Below, piece after piece: positions 8,284-16,715 of a stretch of 46,512 nucleotides of DNA. The first letter of the stretch is position 1. The number at the start of each line of letters is the position of its first letter. This DNA comes from Haloterrigena salifodinae (GTDB taxonomy: Archaea > Halobacteriota > Halobacteria > Halobacteriales > Natrialbaceae). The stretch is from NCBI RefSeq assembly GCF_003977755.1, contig NZ_RQWN01000009.1:1-46512 (forward strand). Reading direction: 5' to 3'. The translations under genes and the position numbers were made by a program. The notes under the pieces are model-generated. The model was not told the origin of the DNA. It was given only the letters and a program-made list of their open reading frames with translations, and made no database searches.

Positions 8284-9087
8284 CTACGGACCGTCACTAC
8301 GGTCGTTCGCCAACCGTCGTTCGAACGATTCGACGGTCCGCTCGAGCACCGAAACGATATTCTGCTCGATCACCTCATCGGTAATGCGATAGCTCGGTCC
8401 CGAGACGCTCATGGCACCGATGGGAGGACTGTCCGGTCGATCAACCGCCATCCCGACGCCGCGCAATCCGTCGGTAAATTCCTCGTCGTCGATCGCGTAT
8501 CCCCGATCGTCGACACGCTCGAGTTCCTCGAAGAAGGCCTGTCGATCGGTGATCGTGTTATCCGTGTTCGCCGGTAGTCCCCACCGGTCGAGGATTGCTT
8601 CGGTACGTTCCCGGGGCAATTCGGCGAGAATCGCTTTCCCGGATGCGGTAGCGTGCATGTGGTAATATGTCCCCATTCGAGCACGGTAGCGGTTCGAATC
8701 GCTCTCGTCCGGGTATTTCACCCATTTGTGGTACGATTCCGAGATCGTGACGACGCAACCGTGGTCCTCGATCACGAAATCGACCTCTTCGTCGGTCGCG
8801 TCCGTCAGCTCTCTTACGGCGTCGTCCGCGAACTGGTAACCTACCTTTCGACTCCGAGCATGTTCGCCGAGGTCGAGGAATTTCGGACCGATGTGGTATT
8901 CGTCGCCCTCTTTTACCAAATAGCCGCATTCGTACAGGGTGATCACGTGCTTGTATACCGTACTTTTGGCGAGCGATAGATCTTCGGCGAGCTGGGAGAG
9001 GTTCGCGCCGCCGCGTTCCCGTATTCGGTCGATCAGCGCCAGCGAGCGAGCGGGCGTTTTCAATGTCGGATTCTTCGGTTGGCCCAT
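8284..9087 (-). CDS. IclR-family transcriptional regulator
   Basis: A 267-residue regulator. The N-terminal winged helix-turn-helix covers about residues 10-70 (LIDRIRERGGANLSQLAED, LAKSTVYKHV, then wing GDEYHIGPKFLDLGE). The C-terminal effector-binding IclR domain has YHMHATASGKAILAELP, the SGKA motif of the family, and GLRGVGMAVD. Two adjacent ATGs lie at 9090 and 9087; a TATA-like CTTAATTGG about 25-35 bases upstream (9112-9122) fits a leaderless transcript starting there, so the longer frame from 9117 is rejected. The gene lies directly upstream of the choline-oxidation block on the same strand and is the obvious candidate regulator of it. Confidence 0.92.
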   Translation of the reverse strand: MGQPKNPTLKTPARSLALIDRIRERGGANLSQLAEDLSLAKSTVYKHVITLYECGYLVKEGDEYHIGPKFLDLGEHARSRKVGYQFADDAVRELTDATDEEVDFVIEDHGCVVTISESYHKWVKYPDESDSNRYRARMGTYYHMHATASGKAILAELPRERTEAILDRWGLPANTDNTITDRQAFFEELERVDDRGYAIDDEEFTDGLRGVGMAVDRPDSPPIGAMSVSGPSYRITDEVIEQNIVSVLERTVESFERRLANDRSDGP

Positions 9088-10227
9088 CATATGTGATGTC
9101 AATCCATGCCATTCCAATTAAGCATTTCGCACATCGAAACACTAGTTCGAATTTCGCTTCTCAGAACAACCATCGGCGGATCTGGGACTGTCATCTCCCC
9201 ATTTCGCCGATCCACAATCTGTAGGGGGTTATACCATTTGTCTATTCGAAACCGTCCGCCGTTCGTTCGCAGTTGGCGAGATGACGTCACGATCGCCCGA
9301 AAGCACCCTGATAACGCCACGTATGGGATGACTCTCGGTCCCGAGACTTGCTCGCCACTCACAGCGTTGAGTCGAGCGTCGAGGAGCGGGCGAACGGTCG
9401 GCAGACGACACTGCACTCTTCTCCCGGGTTCCGTTTTGGATCCGTTACCCGGCCTCCTATTCGGTTGTCTCTCCCGTTCGACTACGGTACGTCGGCTCAC
9501 TTCGCCAAGTCCATTACACTCGTACTGATGTAATCACCTGCGTTTACGCCCGCCGTCTCAATGTCGAGACCGATTATACACGGTCCGACCGAAACCCGAT
9601 CGGTAGCTCGACGTTCGAACGATTCGCCTGTTCTCATCGGTCGGCAGACCTGCTCTCTCTCATCGGTGCGGTGGGCTATTATCTTCCGCTGACTCCCGGC
9701 ATCGCCTACTGAGCTGCAGCGGCCGAAAGAAGTCTCCGAGGTCATAGTAGCCTGCTAGTCGCGGCGACTTGTGACACTGAAACTGCGACCCCACCGTCCG
9801 CTTTTACGCATTCGAAAAGTACGGGTGATACTACGTCTTTCACTCGCGATCGTACGCATCCGGCAGCAGTTCTATTTCCGCCTCTTTCACACTGAAGTCG
9901 TAGTTCCGTTCGAAAACGTAGTCCAGAGAGATCGTGCCCCATCCACGAAAGGTACTATTTCTAAGGTTTTGTGTTTCACGATTTCGTTTCGCGAGACTCT
10001 CGCGTAAATACGGCGGTACCGATCGGATACGACGGTAGCCAGGCGATTCTCTTCATCCCTCATTCCGGGCGGACTGAAAGGCGATAGTATCAGTGACTGT
10101 CACTTGTCGCCACCTCATCTCTTCCGGCGTGATTCGGACTTCCATCAGGAATCGGTTGCTAATTACGCATCCACACGCAGTGGTGGCTGTTTTCCGAAAA
10201 ACAGCTACGGTCACCGCGAGCCGATCG
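9088..10227. other. Long stretch without a convincing gene
   Basis: About 1.1 kb with only short, poorly composed frames on both strands. It holds the IclR promoter at its left end and one gene-like tail at 9840-9947 (listed separately). The base composition is less GC-rich than neighbouring genes. With the gene remnants on either side it looks like decayed sequence. Confidence 0.5.
9840..9947 (-). pseudogene. Possible 3' remnant of an unrecognised gene
   Basis: The minus-strand frame reads SLDYVFERNYDFSVKEAEIE then LLPDAYDRE and TGA (9840-9842). The composition is typical haloarchaeal coding sequence, but the frame has no start codon and degenerates upstream to a TGA about 70 codons earlier. 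No family was recognised. Confidence 0.3.
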
Positions 10228-10329
10228 TCAATCCGCTCCGAGGGACGGCACGTTCCCGCAGTGATCGCACATCGGCGTGGATCGTTCGTACGGTTCGACC
10301 ATCGTCTGTTCGCAGTTCGGACATGGCAT
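10228..10329 (-). CDS. 33-residue zinc-ribbon microprotein
   Basis: The frame encodes MPCPNCEQTMVEPYERSTP, then MCDHCGNVPSLGAD. It has two CxxC pairs (residues 3-6 and 22-25) spaced like a minimal zinc ribbon. The ATG is at 10327-10329 and the stop at 10228-10230. Haloarchaea carry many such short zinc-finger proteins; their partners are mostly unknown. A broken relative lies at 2034-2117, and the shared ending argues that this is a true gene family. It is divergent from the oxygenase paralogue at 10689, with 359 bases between that hold only promoter elements. Confidence 0.6.
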   Translation of the reverse strand: MPCPNCEQTMVEPYERSTPMCDHCGNVPSLGAD

Positions 10330-10596
10330 CTCACGTCTTGTGCCAACGTAGCATATGACATTCTTGGAGTGCTAAATGACGGGCCGTTATACCAGATTGT
10401 GGACATCTTCAAAGGCGGAAACGGGTCGATCAGTTCTGCTGATCTTCTGCTCGGTTCCGCCGACGCGGAACCGATTCAGTGTACTGATGATTCGGCCCCT
10501 ATCATGTTCGACTTCTCGTTGTCGGGTATCGCAGCGCTTCAAGCGCGTAAAGTGGCGAGTCGCTGGCTCGAGACAGTCGAATCGATGTCGCAGCAT

Positions 10597-10655
10597 GATC
10601 CGATATCCGGATCTGGAAACCGGACATATAATGGGATTCTATATAACTGGTTAAC
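10597..10655 (+). promoter_or_regulatory. Promoter region of the Rieske-less oxygenase gene
   Basis: It contains, in order, a 17-base inverted repeat GATCCG-ATATC-CGGATC (10597-10613), a TATA element TCTATATAA (10638-10646) and the sequence ACTGGTTAAC (10646-10655). The last ends 34 bases before the ATG and is matched by ACTGGTCAAC at exactly the same distance before the third oxygenase paralogue (46069-46078). Placed just after the TATA box, it could be an operator; this is inference. Confidence 0.5.
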
Positions 10656-10688
10656 GCTTTTTCGTAATGCCCTCAATTGTGCTACTGT

Positions 10689-11699
10689 ATGACGCAATGG
10701 AACCAAAGCCAGACCGAGGCAGTAAGCGCAGACATCACGGAGAAGACGAACGCGCTGCCGGCCCGGTACTTCACCGATGACGACGTCTTCGAGATGGAGA
10801 AAGAGAAAGTGTTCGGCCAGTACTGGGTGTACGCCGGCCACGCCAATAGCATCAGTGATCCCGGCCAGTACTTCACGCGAACCATCGGCGGGCGTGATCT
10901 AATCGTCGCTCGAGACGACGACGGTGACGTCCGCGCCGTGGAGAACTTCTCCGCTCGCGACGGTAACGCGCTTCTCGAGGACGCGCCGATGACCGATCCC
11001 GGGCGTGTCGATCCGGACGAGCTCGCTGATGCGGAGTCGGTGCACGCCGACAGCATCGGTCCGCTGCTGTTCGTCAACCTGCGCGAGGATCCGATGCCGC
11101 TGGCCGAGCAGGCCGGCGTGATGAAGGATCGTCTCGAGGCGTTGCCCCTTGAGGAGTACGAACTCGCCACCCGGATCAGTTCGGAGGTCGAGTGCAACTG
11201 GAAGGTGTTCGCGAGCAACTACTCGGAGTGCGACCACTGCCAGGCTAACCACCAGGACTGGATCAAGGGCATCTCGCTCAACGACTCCGAACTCGAGGTC
11301 AACGACTACCACTGGGTACTCCACTACACGCACGCTCAGGACGTCGACGATGAGATGCGGATCCACGACGAGCACGAAGCCCAGTTTCACTACTTCTGGC
11401 CGAACTTCACGGTCAATATGTACGGCACTGCCGACGGCTACGGCACCTACATCATCGACCCGATCGATACCGATCGCTTCAGGCTGATCGCGGACTACTA
11501 CTTCCGCGACAGCGAACTCTCCGACGAAGAGCGCGAGTTCGTTCGCACGAGCCGCCAGCTCCAGGAAGAGGACTTCGAACTGGTCGAACGCCAGTGGAAG
11601 GGACTTAGAACGGGCGCGCTCGCTCAGGCCCAACTCGGCCCCAACGAACACACCGTCCACCGCTTCCACCAGCTCGCCCAGGAGGCCTATAACTCATAA
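10689..11699 (+). CDS. Rieske-less paralogue of a GbcA-type oxygenase alpha subunit, copy 2
   Basis: A 336-residue protein, shorter than the usual 370-430. Residues 1-80 align almost identically with the third copy (MTQW start, ALPARYFTDDDVFEMEKEK). Where copy 3 has the Rieske motif C88-x-H90, this protein has S88 and R90 (NFSARDG). The segment with the second pair, C112-x2-H115 in copy 3, is absent: the chain jumps from PMTDPGR to VDPDELADAESV. All four [2Fe-2S] ligands are therefore gone. The catalytic domain is intact: His183 and His188 in ECDHCQANH, Asp295 in EEDFELVERQ, and about 96% identity to copy 1. No frameshift or stop is present. The ATG at 10689 matches the start of copy 3; the upstream TTG/Cys codons are not used. 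It may be inactive, regulatory, or part of a mixed trimer. Confidence 0.9.
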   Translation: MTQWNQSQTEAVSADITEKTNALPARYFTDDDVFEMEKEKVFGQYWVYAGHANSISDPGQYFTRTIGGRDLIVARDDDGDVRAVENFSARDGNALLEDAPMTDPGRVDPDELADAESVHADSIGPLLFVNLREDPMPLAEQAGVMKDRLEALPLEEYELATRISSEVECNWKVFASNYSECDHCQANHQDWIKGISLNDSELEVNDYHWVLHYTHAQDVDDEMRIHDEHEAQFHYFWPNFTVNMYGTADGYGTYIIDPIDTDRFRLIADYYFRDSELSDEEREFVRTSRQLQEEDFELVERQWKGLRTGALAQAQLGPNEHTVHRFHQLAQEAYNS

Positions 11700-11742
11700 C
11701 TGATCTAAAACGTAAGCGCAGACTCATCCGATCAAGTATGTA

Positions 11743-11759
11743 GTTCCGTTTTTCGGAAC
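11743..11759 (+). terminator. Possible transcription terminator hairpin
   Basis: A perfect six-base inverted repeat GTTCCG-TTTTT-CGGAAC lies 43 bases after the stop of the oxygenase gene, with the T run in the loop. Archaeal termination usually needs T-rich sequence rather than a stem, so the role is tentative. Confidence 0.35.
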
Positions 11760-11936
11760 ACCGAGATTCGTTATCTGGAATTGCTGCGACGACACTCTCC
11801 GATCTGGAGTCGTGTTTCGTACCTCCTCTGCGCCGATTGGCTGCGTCTTGATAAAGTGTAACTCTCCGCCGACGAGTTGCGTCTCACGCTTTACGAGCAT
11901 CGTGGTGTTTACGAAAGTGTGTGGTGAGATCCCCCT

Positions 11937-12350
11937 ATGATTACCGACTCGATGAGCAATCTAGCGGACGGGACTCTGGACGGTGTCGTCACCGACGTGT
12001 AAAAACGAGACAAGGACTCATCCACACCCTCGCGACCGAGCCTGACTTCGAAGCGGGAGATGCTGTCACGGGTCGCATTGACGAAGAGTTCCGGACCTAC
12101 TGCACGCGAGCGCATACGGCGAGTCATTCGGTGTACGGCGTGGAACGAAATCTGTTTGAGGACCCTGGGTACAGCGGGTTTGATATCGGATCGGAGAAAG
12201 TTCGCCTGGGCTTCGAAACTGACCGCGACCCCGGCGATGGAAACGCTATCACGCTCGAGAAATGGGAAACGAAGTCGGAAACGCTCAGGACATCACATGG
12301 GAAGGGCCTTTAGACGCGGAACAACCGCAGCAGCGAGTATTTAAACACCA
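11937..12350 (+). pseudogene. alaX: 5' part of a broken alaX (alanyl-tRNA editing) gene
   Basis: It translates in pieces to the N-terminal half of the intact AlaX at 27077-28288. ADGTLDGVVTDV ends at a TAA (12000-12002). After a frame change, GLIHTLATEPDFEAGD, DEEFRTYCTRAHTASHSVYG and GFDIGSEKVRLGFETDRDP follow. A second frame change leads to EMGNEVGNAQDITWEG. The HxxxH zinc motif (RAHTASH) is still there, but at least one stop and two frameshifts disable the gene. The matching C-terminus lies beyond the EamA gene at 12870-12935. Confidence 0.8.
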
Positions 12351-12400
12351 GTCATAATGAACATGGCTTTTCTCTAAATAGAGTCACGAAGCACTCACTA

Positions 12401-12826
12401 ATGGGATTTATAGGAATGGATTCGGGAATTTTGTTCGGCTTAATTACAATGACGTCGTGGGGGATTTGGATAATCTTAGGCAACGGTGCATCAGAGTCCA
12501 TCGATCCGAGGACTGCCGCCGCGATTACGTATCTCGTAGCGGGTCTTCTCGCACTTGGGTCGATCGTCGTTTCAGATGCCTCGATCGCCGTTACTGCGAG
12601 AGGAGGGTTGCTTGCTGGCGCGGCTGGATTGTTCGCTGGAATCGGCCTCATTTCGATGTATATCGGATTCTCCCAAGCGTCAACGACACTGGTCTCTACT
12701 CTCGGTGCCATGTACTTCGTCGTCGCGGCTGTCCTCGGTATCGTCGTTCTCGGAGACGAGGTTACGATAACGAGATTTGCTGGAATCGCGTTCGCATGTC
12801 TCAGTATCGTCTTAATCACTCGATAG
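12401..12826 (+). CDS. EamA/DMT-type small permease
   Basis: A 141-residue membrane protein with about five hydrophobic helices and a single EamA domain (SWGIWIILGNGAS at the front, FVVAAVLGIVVLGDEVT near the end). Single-domain members probably act as dimers; the substrate is unknown. A TATA element AGTATTTAAAC lies at 12336-12346, leaving a leader of about 30 bases. The frame is intact, in contrast to the relative at 2178-2645. It sits between the two pieces of a broken alaX gene and so appears to have been inserted into, or left within, that wreck. An alternative ATG is at 12416. Confidence 0.82.
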   Translation: MGFIGMDSGILFGLITMTSWGIWIILGNGASESIDPRTAAAITYLVAGLLALGSIVVSDASIAVTARGGLLAGAAGLFAGIGLISMYIGFSQASTTLVSTLGAMYFVVAAVLGIVVLGDEVTITRFAGIAFACLSIVLITR

Positions 12827-12869
12827 AGTGGATTGATTCGATGGTCGCGCGTGAGTCAGTACGACCGGT

Positions 12870-12935
12870 ACGCAGGGCGGCGGATTGCACGAGGAACCGG
12901 CGACCGTCGTCGAGTACCTGCAGAAGCAGGCGTAA
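12870..12935 (+). pseudogene. alaX: 3' tail of the broken alaX gene
   Basis: The frame TQGGGLHEEPATVVEYLQKQA then TAA (outline of a 21-residue stretch) matches the end of the intact AlaX, AQGGGLEDDPAAVVDYLRTEA. The whole centre of the gene, including the CGGTH motif and the DHHA1 body, is missing between this and the 5' piece. The following 265 bases up to the GTPase gene hold nothing recognised. Confidence 0.65.
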
Positions 12936-13212
12936 TTGCTCAGAGGCGACGAGAGCGTGAATTCTCCCCCCGTATTGAGCTAGACGAAACGGCATGTTTT
13001 CCCGTTCTTTTCAACAAATCAAATATATTATCTGTTGTGGGCGGTGCGAACTAAGTCTATAGCGCACGTGTCCCCGTTCCGACTCGATGCCAGCCGCGAA
13101 CACAGAACTGCGATAACGGTCCCTGTATCGCCGCTATTGGAGCGGATGACGAACTATCACTCTCGGCGGTGACGGGAGATTCATTACACGTCGACACGAG
13201 ATGCCATACGGA

Positions 13213-14331
13213 ATGGTCACGTCTTCATCGGAGATTCCGATCACCGTTATCAGTGGACCGCTGGGTGCGGGTAAAACGACGCTGGTCAACCGACTGCTGA
13301 ACAACCCCGGCGAGAGGCGAATCGCCGTCATCGTCAACGACATGGGCGAGGTCAACGTCGACGCGGAGTTGATCGCTGACGAGACGGAAGAAGGTGTCGT
13401 CGACCTCTCGAACGGGTGTATCTGCTGTCGGCTCCAGGACGACCTCGTCGCTCAAGCGACGCGGTTGGCTGAGGAGCGTTCGTTCGACTACCTCGTCGTC
13501 GAGGCGTCGGGAATCAGCGAACCGGTTCCCATCGCTCGTGCGCTCACGGAGGGGACAAACGAAGACAGCCTTCCGGACCGGTTCCGCCTCGATACGACAG
13601 TTTCGGTCGTCGACGCTTACGGGTTCTGGAAAGCGTTCGATTCCGAAGAATCCCTCCCGGATGCTGCCCCGGACCCGGAGCGCCCGCTAACCGAGGTGTT
13701 AGTAGACCAGATCGAGTTCTGCGACGTGTTGCTGCTGAACAAATGCGATATGGTTCCCGATGATGCGCGGGAGTCTATCGAGACTGCCATCCGTAAACTC
13801 CAGCCGCGTGCGACGCTTCATCGAACGACGTACAGCGATGTCGACCCGAGTGCCGTTCTTAATACTGGATCGTTCGACTTCGAAGCGGCACGGCGGCAAC
13901 AAGGCTGGAAGCGAGCGCTGTCCGGAGAAGCAGCAAACGAGCATCCGGGTCACGACCACGGTGACGATGCCGTTTCGGCGGCTGAGGCACACGGCGTCGA
14001 GTCGTTCGTCTATCGGCGAGAGCGTCCCTTCCATCCCGAGCGGTTCGACGCGTGGCTCGACGACTGGGACGGCAAGATTATCCGCGCGAAAGGGTTCGCG
14101 TGGGTCGCGAGTCGCCCGGAGACGGTTCTCGGGGTGAGTCAGGCCGGTCCGTCCGTCCAGGCTGGCCCGATCGGCGAGTGGGGAGACGACGACCCGGCGA
14201 CACGGTTAGTGTTCATCGGTAGCGACCTCGACGAAGCGGCCGTGACCGACGAACTCGACGACTGTCTAGCTGCGTCCGACGAACAGACCGAAGCGTACGC
14301 TACCGATCCCTTCCCCCGCGGATCTGCTTGA
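13213..14331 (+). CDS. CobW/ZNG1-type GTPase (metallochaperone family)
   Basis: A 372-residue G3E-family GTPase. It shows Walker A GPLGAGKT (15-22), the metal-binding CICC motif (69-72) that defines the COG0523 family, ASGISEP as switch region, and the NKCD base-recognition motif. A histidine-rich loop EHPGHDHGDD links to the C-terminal CobW_C domain (FHPERFDAWLDDWDG). Relatives hand zinc or cobalt to target enzymes; the target here is unknown. A Zn-dependent alcohol dehydrogenase gene lies convergently downstream. Two in-frame ATGs exist (13201 and 13213); the second is chosen because the extra MPYG has no family counterpart. Confidence 0.9.
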   Translation: MVTSSSEIPITVISGPLGAGKTTLVNRLLNNPGERRIAVIVNDMGEVNVDAELIADETEEGVVDLSNGCICCRLQDDLVAQATRLAEERSFDYLVVEASGISEPVPIARALTEGTNEDSLPDRFRLDTTVSVVDAYGFWKAFDSEESLPDAAPDPERPLTEVLVDQIEFCDVLLLNKCDMVPDDARESIETAIRKLQPRATLHRTTYSDVDPSAVLNTGSFDFEAARRQQGWKRALSGEAANEHPGHDHGDDAVSAAEAHGVESFVYRRERPFHPERFDAWLDDWDGKIIRAKGFAWVASRPETVLGVSQAGPSVQAGPIGEWGDDDPATRLVFIGSDLDEAAVTDELDDCLAASDEQTEAYATDPFPRGSA

Positions 14332-14568
14332 TCTCCGCTGGGTCTGATCTCTTCGCTGGTCGTTCCAGCGCCCGCAGACTCCCCGCAGCCGACGGTGATC
14401 GATCACCGGTGCTGCCCGGTTCGCATCGTACTCAGGTACTCGTCGCGTCTCGTACTCGGTCCCTCGCGTCCGGCCGTCTAGGGACGAAGAATCCTGTGCG
14501 GGTAGCGTATACCAGAACGTAGAGCGACGTAGTCACGCCAAAAACGGAGGCGTCTGATCGCGCGAGGG

Positions 14569-15732
14569 TTACGGTTCCAGCAGGACCTTCGTGACGCCTT
14601 CCTCACGGTTGTCGAATTTCTCGTACATCTCCGGTGCGTCCTCTAGGCCGACGCGGTGGGAGACGACCCAGCTGGGATCGGCGCGCCCTTCGATGATCAT
14701 GTCGCGGAGTTCGCGGTTGTACTCCTTGACGTTGCACTGGCCGGTACCGAGCGCCTGCCCCTTCTCGAAGAGGAGGCCAAAGTCGATGCCGAGACGTCCC
14801 TGTGCGGCCATGTCGTCCGGTGCACCGGGGTCATCGGGGACGTACAGTCCCGGAATCCCAAGTTCACCGGTCGGGCGGACCGTCCGGATGAGATTGTTGA
14901 TGACAACAGCCGGGTTCTCGCGAGCGGGGTCGTACGCGCCGTCGCCTTCCTTATCCGGGTCGATAGCCTGGTATCCGACGGCGTCGACGCCCTTATCGAC
15001 GCCCCCGCCATGGACGTCCTTGATCTGTTCGACCGGATCTCCCTCCTCGAAGTTGATCGGCGTCGCGTCGCAGTGTTCCTCAGCTAATTCGAGGCGGCTG
15101 GGAACGCGGTCGACGACGTAAATCTCCGCGGCACCCTTGAGCTTCGCGCTGTAGGCCGCCATCAGGCCCACCGGCCCGGCACCGTAGATTGCGACGGAGT
15201 CACCGGACTGGAGGTTGGCGAGCTCCGTGCCGTGCCAGCCGGTCGGGAAGATGTCCGCGAGCAGTGCAAACGAGTCCTCGTGTTCGTCTCCGTCGGGCAG
15301 TTTGAGCGCGTTGAAGTCCGCGTACGGAATGCGGAGTTGCTCAGCCTGACCGCCCTGGTACGGCCCCATCGCGACGTACCCGTACGCGCCGCCGGCGAAT
15401 CCGGGATTGACGTTCGTACAGAAGCCCGTGTAGCCGTTCTCGCAGTTCTCACAGAAGCCACAGGCGACGTTGAACGGCGCGACGACGCGGTCGCCCACCT
15501 CGAGGGAACTCACCGCGTCGCCGACCTCGGTCACGACCCCCATGTTCTCGTGCCCGAACACGATCCCCGACTCTGCGGCCGTCCGCCCTTCGTACATGTG
15601 GAGGTCGGACCCGCAGATGCACGTCGTCGTGATGTCGATCACGACGTCGTTCGGGTGTTCGATCTGGGGTTGCTCGACTTCTTCGACCGCAACCTCGCGT
15701 TCGCCTTTGTAAACGACGGCATTCATGGACAT
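14569..15732 (-). CDS. Glutathione-independent formaldehyde dehydrogenase-type Zn alcohol dehydrogenase
   Basis: A 387-residue medium-chain dehydrogenase. Catalytic zinc residues are in CICGSDLHMYEGR and GHENMG; the structural zinc lobe is CGFCENCENGYTGFC. The Rossmann motif is GAGPVGLMAAYSAKLKGA, followed by VVDRVPSRLELAEE. The long insertion with NPGFAGGAYGYV and the DPDKEGDGAYDPARENPA segment are typical of the Pseudomonas FdhA branch, which oxidises formaldehyde with tightly bound NAD. Betaine demethylation by GbcA releases formaldehyde, so a detoxifying role fits; other alcohols are possible. The TATA element GAATATAAATATG (15767-15779) gives a leader of about ten bases. It is transcribed away from the IS and ppc remnants. 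Confidence 0.9.
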   Translation of the reverse strand: MSMNAVVYKGEREVAVEEVEQPQIEHPNDVVIDITTTCICGSDLHMYEGRTAAESGIVFGHENMGVVTEVGDAVSSLEVGDRVVAPFNVACGFCENCENGYTGFCTNVNPGFAGGAYGYVAMGPYQGGQAEQLRIPYADFNALKLPDGDEHEDSFALLADIFPTGWHGTELANLQSGDSVAIYGAGPVGLMAAYSAKLKGAAEIYVVDRVPSRLELAEEHCDATPINFEEGDPVEQIKDVHGGGVDKGVDAVGYQAIDPDKEGDGAYDPARENPAVVINNLIRTVRPTGELGIPGLYVPDDPGAPDDMAAQGRLGIDFGLLFEKGQALGTGQCNVKEYNRELRDMIIEGRADPSWVVSHRVGLEDAPEMYEKFDNREEGVTKVLLEP

Positions 15733-15767
15733 TGATCGATATCTCCACTATCATCCACGAGCGGATC

Positions 15768-15777
15768 ATATTTATAT
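15768..15777 (-). promoter_or_regulatory. TATA box for the formaldehyde dehydrogenase-type gene
   Basis: TATAAATATG on the minus strand lies 36-45 bases before the ATG at 15732 in an AT-rich patch, one of the clearest promoter elements in the window. Confidence 0.55.
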
Positions 15778-15861
15778 TCGGTGTTTATTTAGACGGTTAA
15801 AACTCAACTTGTAAAATTAACAACCTTTAGTGGCGAAGATCCGTTCTACATGTTTGCCGTT

Positions 15862-16715
15862 TCATCCGGTGTTTTTCATCCCGGCAGCGATTCCTTTGAC
15901 CGTCAACCGAAGCGTCCGCTCCTCGAGCTCCGTGCGATGGGTCTGCTCGAGGTTCTCACCGAGCCAGTCGCGGGGATGGAGTTCGTCGCGTCGGCCGATC
16001 TCGCCCAGTCGGCGCTGGTTCTTATACAATGACCAGTTGGCCGCGAGGAAACCGTTCTCCTTGTTCGAGTCCGAGTAGCCCAGCATGATCTCCTGGGTCC
16101 GGCCGCGGACCTCGAGGGCCTGACCGGAGGCTTCGTTCTCGAACAGCGTGCCCATGATCCGGCGGGCTCCCGAGAGGGCGTACTCGGTTTCCAGAAGCGG
16201 GACGATGTTGATGCCCGCGTGTTCGGGCAGCGAGACGATGCCGGCTTGATCCGCCAGAAACAGCACCTCGAGGACATGGCTCGGCTCGTCGGTCATCTAG
16301 ATGCAGTAGGTGTCGATGGCCTCGATGCCGTACTCGGTCTGCCAGTCGGCGAGGCTGTCGAAGAGTTCGAAAACGCGCGCCGAGTCCGCCGAGAGCTCGT
16401 CGGTTTCGCTCTGGTCGAGTACGGGCTCGTCCTGTAACACGGCGTCGGTCAGGAACGTGTCGCGCTCCTCCTCTGAGAGATCGTAGTGGTCGATCCCCCC
16501 GCTCTCGAGGGCCTCGGCGATGGCGTCAGTATGCTTCTGCTGATGTTCTCGCAGGTCCAGGCTGGCCAGCGAGAAGCCGAAGGTGGTGACCTGGAGCCGG
16601 ATCGGGTCGACGTGGGCCTCGACGACGTTTTCGGCCGCATTGTTACGGAGGCTTTGCGCGATGACTTCGAGGTCGTCGAGGAGTTCGTCGACGGTCAAGC
16701 GCGTCGAGCAGAAGC
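15862..16715 (-). pseudogene. ppc: Phosphoenolpyruvate carboxylase, truncated and interrupted
   Basis: Central PEP carboxylase sequence is plain: LTVDELLDDLEVIAQSL, then IDTYCI, TAG (16297-16299), then MTDEPSHVLEVLFLADQAG. The stop replaces the Ser of the family motif YCISMT (TCG to TAG). The frame resumes through GRTQEIMLGYSDSNKENGF and ANWSLYKNQRRLGEI, then jumps directly to TVKGIAAGMKNTG, the extreme C-terminus of the family. The segment with the GRGGSxxRGGGP loop is therefore deleted, and the N-terminal third is missing as well. The gene is dead by three independent lesions. Confidence 0.88.

Noticed and set aside
9099-9500. A 133-residue minus-strand frame upstream of the IclR gene
   Set aside because: Arg-rich composition, no recognisable motif, and it overlaps the likely IclR promoter.
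16297-16299. TAG in the ppc remnant as a recoded codon
   Set aside because: The same gene also lacks its N-terminal third and an internal segment, so it is simply a dead gene.
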